Source: Cliona cf. orientalis (taxonomy: Eukaryota; Porifera; Demospongiae; Clionaida; Clionaidae). Taken from it: a stretch of DNA of 64,000 bases. Positions 1 through 11,900 of the stretch are shown in pieces. How positions within the stretch are numbered: the first letter of the stretch is position 1; each line of letters starts with the position of its first letter. The DNA is taken from the NCBI GenBank assembly GCA_963930775.1, contig OZ005701.1, positions 2,935,169-2,999,168 on the forward strand, given 5' to 3'. A program made the translations under genes and the position numbers. The notes under the pieces were generated by a model. That model had not been told where the DNA came from. It was given only the letters and a program-made list of their open reading frames with translations, and made no database searches.

Positions 1-3000
1 CTGCGGCAGCTTCAACGAAGGGGCTGTGGTTAGTGGAAACATTGACGAGACAAGTATATTCATATGCAATGCTCATCAGGTCAATTGCATATATTAGATT
101 AGGTGGTCACCTATGCACTATGAGCCGTTTTGTTGATGTTCACTAACTGCGGCAGCTTCAACGAAGGGGCTGTGGTTAGTGGAAACATTGACGAGACAAG
201 TATAAGCAGATGCAATGCTCATCAGGTCAATAGCATACAGATTAGATTAGGTGGTCACCTATGCACTATGAGCCATTTTGTTGATGTTCACTAACTGCAG
301 CAGCTTCAACGAAGGGGCTGTGGTTAGTGGAAATATTGACGAGACAAGTATAAGCAGATGCAATGCTCATCAGGTCAATAGCATACAGATTAGGTGGTCA
401 CCTATGCACTATGAGCCATTTTGTTGATGTTCACTAACTGCGGCAGCTTCAACGAAGGGGCTGTGATTAGTGGAAACATTGACTAGACAAGTATAAGCAG
501 ATGCAATGCTCATCAGGTCAATAGCATACAGATTAGGTGGTCACCTATGCACTATGAGCCATTTTGTTGATGTTCACTAACTGCGGCAGCTTCAACGAAG
601 GGGCTGTGATTAGTGGAAACATTGACTAGACAAGTATAAGCAGATGCAATGCTCATCAGGTCAATTGCATACAGATTAGGTGGTCACCTATGCACTATGA
701 GCCATTATAATATTTATGAGCACTAACTGCGGCAGCTTCAACGAAGGGGCTGTGGTTAGTGGAAACATTGACGAGACAAGTATAAGCAGATGCAATGCTC
801 ATCAGGTCAATTGCATGTAGATTAGATGGTCACCTATGCACTATGAGCCATTTTGTTGATGTTCACGAACTGCGGCAGCTTCAACGAAGGGGCTGTGGTT
901 AGTGGAAACATTGATGAGACAAGTATAATCAGATGCAATACTCATCAGGCTCAAATGCATACAGATTAGGTGGTCAACTATGCACTATGAGTCATTAACT
1001 TATTGATGTTCACTAACTGCGGCAGCTTCAATGAAGGGGCTGTGGTTAGTGGAAACACTGATGAGACAAGTATAATCAGATGCAATGCTCATCAGGTTCA
1101 ATGGCATACAGATTAGGTGGTCACCTATGCACTATGAGCCATTTCATTGATGTTCACTAACTGCGGCAGCTTCAACGAAGGGGCTGTGGTTAGTGGAAAC
1201 ACTGATGAGTCAAGCATAATCAGATGCAGTACTCATTAGATGCAAAGTTGTAACTGATTAGGTGGTCAGCTATGCATTATGAGCCATTTTATTGATGTTC
1301 ACTAACTGCAACAGCTTTATTGAAGGGGCCGTGGTTAGTGGAAACACTGATGAGACAAGCATAACTATATGCAGCACTCATTGGATGCAAAAGTTGTAAC
1401 AGATTAGGTGATCAGCTATGCAAAATGAGCCATTTTATTGATGTTCACTAACTGCCGCAGCTTCAACGAAGGGGCTGTGGTTAGTGGAAACACTGATGAG
1501 ACAAGCATAATCAGATGCAGTACTCACTACTATTAGGTCCAAAGTTGTAACAGATTAGCTAGGTGGCCAGCTATACAGTATGAGCCATTAATTTTTATTG
1601 ATGTTCACTAACTGCGCCAGCTTCAACGAAGGGGCTGTGGTTAGTGGAAACACTGATGAGACAAGCATAATCAGATGTAACAGATTAGCTAGGTGGCCAG
1701 CTATGCAGTATGAGCCATTAATTTTTATTGATGTTCACTAACTGCGGCAGCTTCAACGAAGGGGCTGTGGTTAGTGGAACACTGATGAGACAAGTATAAT
1801 CAGATGCAATGCTCATCAGGTTCAATGGCATACAGATTAGGTGGTCACCTATGCACTATGAGCCATTTCATTGATGTTCACTAACTGCGGCAGCTTCAAC
1901 GAAGGGGCTGTGGTTAGTGGAAACACTGATGAATCAAGCATAATCAGATGCAGTACTCACTAGATGCAAAGTTGTAACAGATTAGGTGGTCAGCTATGCA
2001 TTATGAGACATTTTATTGATGTTCACTAACTGCAACAGCTTTATTGAAGGGGCCGTGGTTAGTGGAAACACTGATGAGACAAGCATAACTAGATGCAGCA
2101 CTCATTGGATGCAAAAGTTGTAACAGATTAGGTGATCAGCTATGCAAAATGAGCCATTTTATTGATGTTCACTAACTGCCGCAGCTTCAACGAAGGGGCT
2201 GTGGTTAGTGGAAACATTGATGAGACAAGCATAATCAGATGCAGTACTCACTACTATTAGGTCCAAAGTTGTAACAGATTAGCTAGGTGGCCAGCTATAC
2301 AGTATGAGCCATTAATTTTTATTGATGTTCACTAACTGCGCCAGCTTCAACGAAGGGGCTGTGGTTAGTGGAAACACTGATGAGACAAGCATAATCAGAT
2401 GTAACAGATTAGCTAGGTGGCCAGCTATGCAGTATGAGCCATTAATTTTTATTGATGTTCACTAACTGCGGCAGCTTCAACGAAGGGGCTGTGGTTAGTG
2501 GAACACTGATGAGACAAGTATAATCAGATGCAATGCTCATCAGGTTCAATGGCATACAGATTAGGTGGTCACCTATGCACTATGAGCCATTTCATTGATG
2601 TTCACTAACTGCGGCAGCTTCAACGTAGGGGCTGTGGTTAGTGGAAACACTGATGAATCAAGCATAATCAGATGCAGTACTCACTAGATGCAAAGTTGTA
2701 ACAGATTAGGTGGTCAGCTATGCATTATGAGACATTTTATTGATGTTCACTAACTGCAACAGCTTTATTGAAGGGGCCGTGGTTAGTGGAAACACTGATG
2801 AGACAAGCATAACTAGATGCAGCACTCATTGGATGCAAAAGTTGTAACAGATTAGGTGGTCAGCTATGCAAAATGAGCCATATTATTATTGATGTTCACT
2901 AACTGCCGCAGCTTCAACGAAGGGGCTGTGGTTAGTGGAAACACTGATGAGACAAGCATAATCAGATGCAGTACTCACTACTAGTAGGTCCAAAGTTGTA

Positions 3001-3105
3001 ACAGATTAGCTAGGTGGCCAGCTATACAGTATGAGCCATTAATTTTTATTGATGTTCACTTAATGCCGCAGCTTCAACGAAGGGGCCGTGGTTAGTGGAA
3101 ACACT
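1..3105 (+). repeat. Satellite array, left block
   Basis: About 21 head-to-tail copies of a monomer of about 145 bp. Each carries CTGCGGCAGCTTCAACGAAG, then GGGGCTGTGGTTAGTGGAAA and a variable A/T-rich half ending near TGATGTTCACTAA. The array is already running at base 1, so its left edge lies outside the window. From about 1.6 kb there is a five-monomer higher-order repeat: the GCGCCAGC variant starts at 1611 and 2335, and the next unit boundary is at 3059, a period of 724 bp. One monomer per unit is shortened by an internal deletion. The array ends abruptly inside a monomer at about 3105. The same family lies in the opposite orientation at 17.1-36 kb. Confidence 0.97.
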
Positions 3106-3490
3106 GATAGATTCCTAGCATCAGAACGATTGATTTTGACCAAAAATAGTATAGTATTATTATTATTATAGCTAACAAACTTGAAAATAAACGTCCAAAA
3201 AATTAATAATAATAATGTGTGATCAATAATAATAATAATATTATTATTCTGCATTAAGTATAACTATGCTTTCTCTAAAATATGCGTGTATAATAATGAG
3301 GTAATAGAAAAATAATCTTTATACAAAAATAAACAATTTTGCAGCCTAGGACTCTAATATAGGATACTTCTTCTGTTCATGGCAAGTAATAGCATCTTCG
3401 TATCTAATGTTATATTTCTTCATTAATAAACTTATCATTGCCTATGTTCACAACAACAGTATTAAAAGATTAGTATAGGAAGCATTATGA
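3106..3490. other. AT-rich noncoding spacer
   Basis: Very AT-rich sequence with TTA/ATA microsatellite tracts between the satellite edge and the last recognisable exon of the protease gene. No gene or element boundary was seen. Confidence 0.6.
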
Positions 3491-3494
3491 TTAA

Positions 3495-5571
3495 AATTAC
3501 CTCATTAAAAAGCACATCCTCTGCCATTTTTATCCCAAATACCACCCTCCCTGGAAGATGGAGTTGTGCCAGTCCACAAAAATAGTGAGTAACTTCTATG
3601 ACCTATAATGTAATGATGGAATTTATTCAGATTGGAATTTAAGTATTATAATTTTATTAGTACCATATCTGGTAAACAACAGTCCAGTGGCCATTTGTTG
3701 ATTAATACATCCTTTACTTTATGGCGTCCTCTATTGTGCTCAATTAGCCTTTGATAGTAAAAGGATTGAACTTGACGATCTTCATCTTTCATAAGGGCAA
3801 TCCATTTGGACTATAATTAAGGAATTTACAAAGAATGCTAGATTTTAAACGATGTGCAATACCTCTGATTCCTTAATGGTTTTGCGTACAAATGTCCTCT
3901 GAAATGGAGTTTCACTACAAAAGTTTAAATACGAATTCTGTATGATTATAATACAGTAACTACGTAGTGAATTTTACAACTACTAATGATACATACTCAC
4001 AAACATTGCATTGGTAAGTCAAAGTACCTAACTCACCCTGATGCATATTATTATCATGATAATATCATGCAGACTCCAACAAAGCTACCATTCTCTCTGA
4101 GGTACATCCAGAATTCTTGCTCCTCTATATGTTGTACTAAATATAGCAATCCATGCATTGCTCTGTCTGCTCTCTTTGCTTGACATAATATTGCAATTAT
4201 TGTATCCAATAGCATATTAAGGCATAATTTATCCAATCTTCTAAAATTAATGCTGAATGAGCTACAAAGCTGGCAGATTTTATTAATACTAATAATTATT
4301 ACATAAAGCCCTATAACCTGCAAGTTAGTTGATGGTGCATGTTCATTGACAACTAAATTTTGTATAGAGATTAACTTATTCACATAATTATCGTATAATA
4401 TTATAACATTGAAGTCTAACCTGTCATTTGGAATATTTTTTATGCTCCAAGCTAATTTAATTCCTTCGGCTTTCCATGCTTCTTCTGTGATACCAAAACT
4501 ATAAATGTCCTCACATTGAGCACCTCTGCTCGAAAACTCAGGGAATAATTCAAATGGGGATTTTATGTCGTCAGAACCATATTCTTCCTCTTCTGGTATT
4601 ATAGCAAACATTTGAATATTCAGTTCCAGCTATATACTAGCAATATTTTGTGTACCTGAATCACTACAAGGTTCACTAATTGCACCAATGTTGTCAATGG
4701 CCAGCTGATTTATCTTAAGTTCGGGTAGATCATCACTATCATAAAAGTTAATATATTATTATAGTGATATATATATTACAAGTGAGAGGTATTACTGCAT
4801 AATATGTACTGTACTTGACCTAGTAGTTATTAATAGTAGACTGTGTGCATGCATCATAAATCGATTCAATGCAAGGCAGCTTACCAATTAAGGAGTATAC
4901 GAATGACCCGCTCTCTTAAGTTAATTACTGATGTCTACATAATCAATAGAATATGATATATAAATCTTAGCATTAATAAAATAAATACCTTCAAGACAGG
5001 TTGCCTCTTGCGGATGACGCACTCCATGAACTATTGATTAAGATTCAGAATCTAATTAATAAACTTAGTCTAATCATTGGATAAGAATACCTTCCAAATC
5101 AGAATTCCGCTGTCGTCGGGTTTAAAACAGCTTTCGTCCCACTGTGTAACAAGAATTACACACAGTAATACTTTTAGAATACATATACATGAACACCTTT
5201 GTGAAGGTTAATTTCCAAATTGGTCCATCTGGAGGACACTTTTCACTGTTTGGATCAAATGCAAGTTACAATATAAATGCTGTAAAAAATTTTAATGTTG
5301 ATTAATCCTCACACAAAATTATGACTATTGTAGCAGTTGCTGTGGTATCAACTGCTACTTTAATATCTTGTATGAAGATCACATGACAGTTATGAGCAGA
5401 ACCATACCATAAACTGTTGATGGAGCATCTTAGACTACTACTTGAAGGAGCTTGAGATAGTGGCTGGAATAATTCCAAGCGTTTCACCTTTTTGTATGCC
5501 ACCTGCATTAGCTGGCTGTAATACTCAGCAACTATCACATGCATGAACCATGACTTACCAAGAGATGCCAA
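3495..5571 (-). CDS. Downstream exons of the Ulp1-like gene (unknown domain)
   Basis: Minus-strand open segments bounded by plausible splice sites continue downstream of the protease exons: near 5515-5310 (AYKKVKRLELFQ...), 5141-5091 (WDESCFKPDDSGILIWK), 5030-4989 (FMECVIRKRQPVLK), 4735-4656 (DDLPELKINQL...), about 4618-4434 (PEEEEYGSDD...), 3914-3863 (SETPFQRTFVRK...), about 3811-3728 (FYYQRLIEHNRGRHK) and about 3624-3500 (YFCGLAQLHLPGRVVF). They look coding and have a consistent orientation and small size, so I read them as the 3' part of the same gene. I recognise no domain. Some could belong to a separate gene. Exon limits are approximate. Confidence 0.5.
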
Positions 5572-5701
5572 ATTGAAGAGTGGTTGAGTGGGAAAAATTT
5601 TATGTCAAAATCATCTGTTAAAAGCTGAATGTATGCAAAAACAGATTAACGATTAATTTCAAGTGCACATTCAAGACAGATTGTGAATTATAGTTATGTA
5701 C

Positions 5702-7488
5702 CTCTGAATTAATCTTGGAAATATCTACCTCTGAACCTGATTCATTGTTTAACCACACTATCTGGATGATTGGATCCTGTATCTTGCAAATGATACCTCT
5801 TCTGTACTTCAACTTTATTAAGATTGATAGAAACTGCAGTGTCTATGAGTCCAAAATATTTGGAGATTGATATCGCGATAGACAACGTATTTAATTTAAT
5901 ATGGTAATAATATTTATACCCGGTGATCTAAATCCTTAATTCTGGCTATGTCCCTGAGTCCTCCAGCACTTAATTCATAACCCTTCTCTGGATAGCTCAG
6001 TAAAGTTTCTGTGCAATAGATCATTAAATTTTGAATACACAGAATTACTTACCATCTTCCTTAATTGTTGCTAGACACAGTCCCAGATCCCTTTCGATAT
6101 CTGAACTCACATAATAAATATTAGTGTTACGGTTGTGGATACAATTACCAGATGCTAGCTTTGGTTCATTGTGGTCTATATCAGGTGCTGTGATTCTGCT
6201 ACCATATATCTCACGTGCCTTCAACACAACTGATGTATAATTTTCATAATTGATTTCGTAGTGATCAAGACTAAATGGACTGTTTGCATTATAAATTAAC
6301 TGGATTGCATTTAAAGATGATCTGATTCAGTATTATATACCTTGTTAGCACAAAATTTGCCAACCATGAACGAAGTACAATCGTGTCACCCTACATAATA
6401 ATTATGGCTCTGAATAACTTCTCAGCTAGCATACAAACCATAGCTTACATCAAATATGAGAGGGTTATTCTTTACTACACACTCTGCAATCTTTATTTTA
6501 TGCATAGAAATATTTAAAGTATATGTACATCAATTATTAAACTTGCCTTGCATACAAATATACCACAGTCAACTTGGTTCTTTTGACAAGTAAAATCCTA
6601 AGCAGGATCCCCCAGGTAAAGAATACACTATGTTATCATCATTTACTTACCGTAGCTCCAACAATTTTCCAGTGCTTTGATGAATATTTGGCTTCTTGAG
6701 GAAGCTTGAACTGGAATAAGCATTCCACAAATTTTCTGGGGCGAAATTCAAACAGTATAATAATACAATAGAATAACAGTGACAATTATTATAATACCTT
6801 AAATTTTCACATACACTTGTATGGATAGCACCACAACTCAGTGAATCATATCATATTACGGTGGAGGATTCGAAGTTCAAAACCTGATTGTAATATTCTG
6901 CATGCAATGCTTGTATGGGTATATGCAATTATGATATCCATACACAAAGGATCCAGTGGGTATCTTTGATATTCACAGGAATTAATAGTAGAGTCAGATC
7001 ATGTGGATCATCCTACCATATTATATCAGTGATTCAATTGAATAATTAATCTCATTCTTGATAATAATATTATTCTTACAATCTTTATCCAATTGCATGG
7101 ATGACTTCGCTTGTTTGCATAGCATGAAGGATTGCTCAGATATCGCATCCAGGCAGTGTAAAAGTGAGTAGAAATGGCCAATATCGAGGTATTACCCTAC
7201 AGAATACATGAAAATTCACTGTAACGGTCCAATTAAGAAAGATATTGCTCCTAGTACCTCCTTTTGTTTCTCTGACCATAATAGTTCCATCATGAAAGAT
7301 ATCAACTATATTATATCAAAGTTTGTGAACTATGAATCAACTGGATTCTTACCACCACATTATATATTGATATATAATACCTCATCATCCACTTCATCAT
7401 GTGCAAGCAGTCTGTTCATGCTGTTAATTTTCAGAGTCACGTTGTTGACTTTAGTAATCCATTCTGGAACTGAATTGCTTTCTGCATA
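5702..7488 (-). CDS. Ulp1/SENP-like (peptidase C48) gene, catalytic exons, one in-frame stop
   Basis: Several small minus-strand exons join in frame into a Ulp1-type SUMO/ubiquitin-like protease. Exons I could place: about 7488-7389 (SVPEWITKVNN...), 7012-6954, 6883-6798, 6735-6651, 6597-6547, 6490-6449, 6390-6341, 6279-6053, 5987-5920 and about 5802-5702. Catalytic residues: His in IKDTHWILC (exon 7012-6954), Asp in YDSL (6883-6798), and Gln/Cys in QKNQVDCGIFVC (6597-6547). The following exons IAECVVKNNPLIFD and LRSWLANFVL match the family C-terminus. Splice signals are GT-AG, apart from one GC donor after 6547. A TGA at 6851-6853 interrupts the exon just before YDSL, so the locus is a recent pseudogene, a sequencing error or an alternative splice form. 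The C48 family removes SUMO or related tags. Whether this is a host or transposon-derived gene is unclear. Exon ends are read by eye. Confidence 0.72.
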
Positions 7489-7690
7489 GATTCACTAGGC
7501 TAATTGTATATCATTCCAGCCACAGAGGCTGGTTGAGCATGCATGTCCACAAAATTTACTCAGTGATCCTTAAAATTTAGGTTGCGGACATGGTATAATG
7601 CGTACTATAATATTATGCTCTTAGACTAACTTTCCTCTCTAATAATGAGTAGAGCAAACTACCATAATATTTTCAAACCGTTATTATGAT

Positions 7691-8929
7691 TGTAGGAAAT
7701 ATGGAGATTAATTTTGTCATATGGAAAATTTGTCATGTGTAGTAATTCACCATGCATGCATGGTTTTTGTAAGAGCTGTTAGTCAGTCTATCAATAATAA
7801 TAATATTATTATGGTGCATTGTATCTGCTGCAGCTATAAAAAATAGAAGTTGAAGGGATCCTGCCAAAAGCTACTGGAAGCAAAATTGGAGATCCATATT
7901 TGCCACAGCAACGTGGATAAGTATATACAACAGAAATAGAAAACGTAATGTGAGCTGATAATCACCAGGACCAAGACTTGCTAAGAGAGGAATATGCAGG
8001 TCAGCTTATTAAGTTCCTCGATGTCCTAGAGGGTGAGTTTTCAGTCAGATTATAAATTCAGGGCTACAGCATCCACCTGGGAGTCATCTTGTTGACCAGC
8101 CTTGTTCAACAGCTGTATATATACCATTTCTGTTATTTACATGCATATAGGGCACCATCCGAGAATTAGTGAGAAAATCACCATTCTACTATGGTTACCG
8201 TAGAGATCCGTGCTTATCTACTGAAGGAATGCACCAAATTATGAAGTAGATATTGGAGATTACCACTTACCTCTCAGAAGCTTGGAGGTTGGCAAAGAGC
8301 AGCACCATGCCAAGCAAGCTCAAATCAAACAAAGAAATGTATGATAGACACTCCAAACTGCCACAGTATGGAATAATTGATGCTAGATTTATACCAAATG
8401 AGAAGAAAGACACGACATATGGAGATTAGCCATGCTATTCCTGTGGGCCATATCGCAATCTTAATCACACACGTGCACCAAACAGTTTGTGTCTCTTATA
8501 TTGATAACTATTTCTGTCTCAGAGTTCAATTGTGCTACGTACAGTAGCCCTGAACTTCCTAGGCAAATCATAGGGTGGAAAGACTAAGAGAGCACAAAAG
8601 AAAGCACAGGCATCAAAAAGACGACACTCAAGAACAAAATGCTGCTAGTACTTGAAACAAGAACGTACCTTCTATATACAGTGGGAGGGAGTGTAGGAAC
8701 TGTAGATATTTGACTGTTATGACATTGTGGAAGTTATGATAATTATCATTGAGTTATTGTATCGGAATTCACCATAATATTATAGACTGTAAGAATGATT
8801 GTAAGGGCTAGCTGTTAGTCAGTCTATGTTAGTCAGTCTATCAGTATTGTGCATTGTATCTCTGCTGCTATAATAATACAAAGCTACCCTGCAACATTAT
8901 GATACTCCACCCTCAACAGTTTTCTTACA
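7691..8929 (+). mobile_element. Decayed Ty3/Gypsy LTR retrotransposon remnant
   Basis: Two related flanks begin TGTAGGAA: one from 7691 (decayed, running to about 7850) and one from 8692 to 8929 that ends TTACA. Both share GCTGTTAGTCAGTCTATC and a GCATTGTATCTGCTG-type segment. A purine run, GTGGGAGGGAG, lies directly before the 3' copy, as expected of a polypurine tract. Between them, around 8150-8420, is a broken integrase C-terminal tail (SPFYYGYRRDP, then AWRLAKSSTMPSK and YDRHSK) with a stop codon inside. Gag, protease and reverse transcriptase are missing. No matching target duplication was seen. Confidence 0.7.
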
Positions 8930-8977
8930 CCTAAGACCCTGCATGAGCTTTAGCTACATAATAGCATATATTGTCAC

Positions 8978-11900
8978 TTAATTGATAGATAATTTACCTT
9001 CTCCATCACTTCCTTCAATACTTAAATCATCCAATAAAGTTACAGGTTGGGATTGCAGACGAAATAACGCTGCAGTTGCAGGAGCAACATTACCAGCACG
9101 TTTACTAGCAGGAGCAGGTAGAAATTCTCTTTTAAATAGGGCATGTAGCTCCATTGGTGTAAGATTGATTGGTTTCTGTTTCTTGGAATCAAGCCATACT
9201 ACAGTTCCTGTGGGTATTTTATCGATTCTAATGCAACTGTAATGGTAATTACAGTGCTTTAGTAGAAATGACAATGGTGGTCTTTGATCTTCTCTTATTA
9301 AGTTTATTAATGAATCACTAGACGATTCAGATAGTAGGTACTCTCCTGTAGAATTATCTTTCATGAATTTATTAACAGCAAATGTTACACTAGCTGTTGT
9401 TTGTCCTTTATAATCAATTGCTCCGATTAGAACATCAATACTATAATCACCAATCTGGGAGCGCATTGCTTGCACTGGATCAATTGGTTCCATCTCCATA
9501 CTCAACCAGTGTTGATACCAGAGATCATCTGCAATGTCATCCAATGTACCTTGAGAGAATACCGTATCTTGATACATGTTGTTCAAACAGCAAAGACCAC
9601 ACATATTACTAGTCCCCTGTTTTTGTAGAAAGCACCCAGAGTGGTCACGAGTTTGTTCCAACTTAAGAGTGACTGTTGCGGAACAAAGTACACCAGCTGC
9701 ATATCTCATATTAATCGATAAATTATTCTTTTCACCATCACTTAAATTTTGCCAGTTATTAATATGATTATTGCACTTCTGTGTAAAGTGCACCATTTTG
9801 GGATCACTACATTGTGCCAACTTAATTCTCACAGCATCTAAACGTCTCAATGATAATCTCATTGGAAGTGCTGAAAGAGATTTTCTTTTATAAAGATCAT
9901 ATGGATTAAATGTTGCCACACCTCGTAACGACATTGATGAAGTTGATTTTGATACTAGATGCTTGTCACCTTCATGATTTACAATGCTAGGTTTCACTTC
10001 TTGCCCTAACAGAGAAATAGATGAACTTAATTCATGGTTGTCACTTTCAGTTTTATGATCAGAATGTTTTTGTAACGATGAATTCGAAACAGATGAAGTT
10101 GATTGATGGTTGTCACTTTTGTTTGCCATAGTAATATTACTATATTGTTTCTGTATTGGTGTAAGAGATGAGGTAGATTTCAATGTTGGACATTTGCCAC
10201 CTTTAGCATTTGTCAAGCTAGTTTTTGCTCTTTTCTGTAATGGTGGCTTCCTTTGGGATACCTTTTTGATATATGATCTTGATTTATTTACAAACAGCTT
10301 CTTGGTTGCTTTTTTATTGTAAGATTTCCTTTTTGATGACTGTAGTACTTTCACATTTATTCTAGGTGCTAGTGCAGTTTCACTTGGAATTGCTGCATCT
10401 TCTGAACTTATTTTGCCATCCTCAATGAATTTGCACTTAATTCCCACTTTAAAGTAATAGTCTCTACAGCACTGATGGGTGCAAGGCTTCATTGCCGTCA
10501 TACAGTTAATGCATGAATGAGATACTTCAATGAACTTGGGTACTTCCAAGTTAGCGAGTGCAACCGTTAGGATAGTGCTGTTTGATGTTCTAGATTCCTC
10601 CCAGGCTTGAATACCTGAGAGGAAGTACTCAAATCCTACTTGTCTTAGATAGGACATAATTGATTTTGAGTACCTAGTGCACAAATGACTAAGTTCTTCG
10701 CCTTCTGTATTGACTGCCACATAACTTAAATCACATGCATAACAATATATGTCTACAAGGACTGTAGTCTGTTGTAGGGCATGTGCATTTATGCCAACAT
10801 TCTCCATTACACTTTCAAATATCTCACTGTTATCATCACATTGAGTCACATTTACAGATTTGAACACTTGTTCTCTTAAATTGGAAGCAAATTCTGTGAT
10901 AGTTGTACCCTTCATGTTGAGATTTGCTGTTGGTGCACATGTGGATTCATCACTAGTACAGCTGACTAACATTGAACTATGCATAGTGCATAGTTTAACT
11001 TCAGATGTCTCATCATCTATGTATTCAATTCTGTAATAATTACAAGGGAGTTCCTCGACCACTTTACCATTGCAATTCGGAATATGAATCATTCCATATT
11101 GAATAGAGTTTGGAAATGTGACCTTGTCACCATTCGAAAAGTGTCTTACTGGATTTTTTTTTAAATAGGCTTGATAGTTTTCATAGTATTTTCGCTCAGT
11201 GCTTTCCCTTACATCCTTAGCAGTTTTATTTCTGTTCATTTTCAGATGATACAAGCTTACCATTTGATCATAGAAAGTGATAGAATTATTATCAGGTAGA
11301 TGATATTCGCCATTTTCAGACATTAATGCTACATAAGCATCATTAGGGAGCACATTAACTGGGAATGAGTCTACTTGGAATAGTCTAGATTCTCTTCCAA
11401 AAAACACTTCAAATGGTGTAGTCTTAAGAGCAGCATTCCATGTATTATTTAGTATCTGTGCCACTTCAGGCAGCAGAAATGGCCAAATACTACATTGCTC
11501 TTCTTGCTGAAAATCCAATAGTAGGTGTTTCAGAGTAGATCTGACCCTTTTGTTTAAGCTTTCCACCTGGCCCTGACTCTGGGGATGGTATGGAGACCCA
11601 TTGATTCGTTTAATATTCATACTTTTACAAAGAGAATCAATTACTCTCCCTGTAAATTCCCCGCCATTATCAGAATGCAAAATGTGTGGGCATCCATATT
11701 CCTGAAAAATGTGATGTAAACACTTTGCCACGGTATCAGCTTGTTTATCAGAAATGGGCAACAGCCAGCAATATTTTGAAAAAGTATCAATCACAGATAA
11801 GATTAATCTGAAATTATGACATGCAGAACTGAGTTGATCACTCTTTGAACTGTATACCTCTAGCAGGTCAATTTCCACCCTCTCCATTAAAGCGTATGTT

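Noticed and set aside
1180-1220. Hammerhead-ribozyme-like core (GAAAC and CTGATGAG) in the satellite monomers
   Set aside because: The two boxes are nearly adjacent in the wrong order (GAAACACTGATGAG), leaving no room for stems III and I, and no GAAA follows CTGATGAG after a plausible stem II. Some monomers have TTGACGAG instead.
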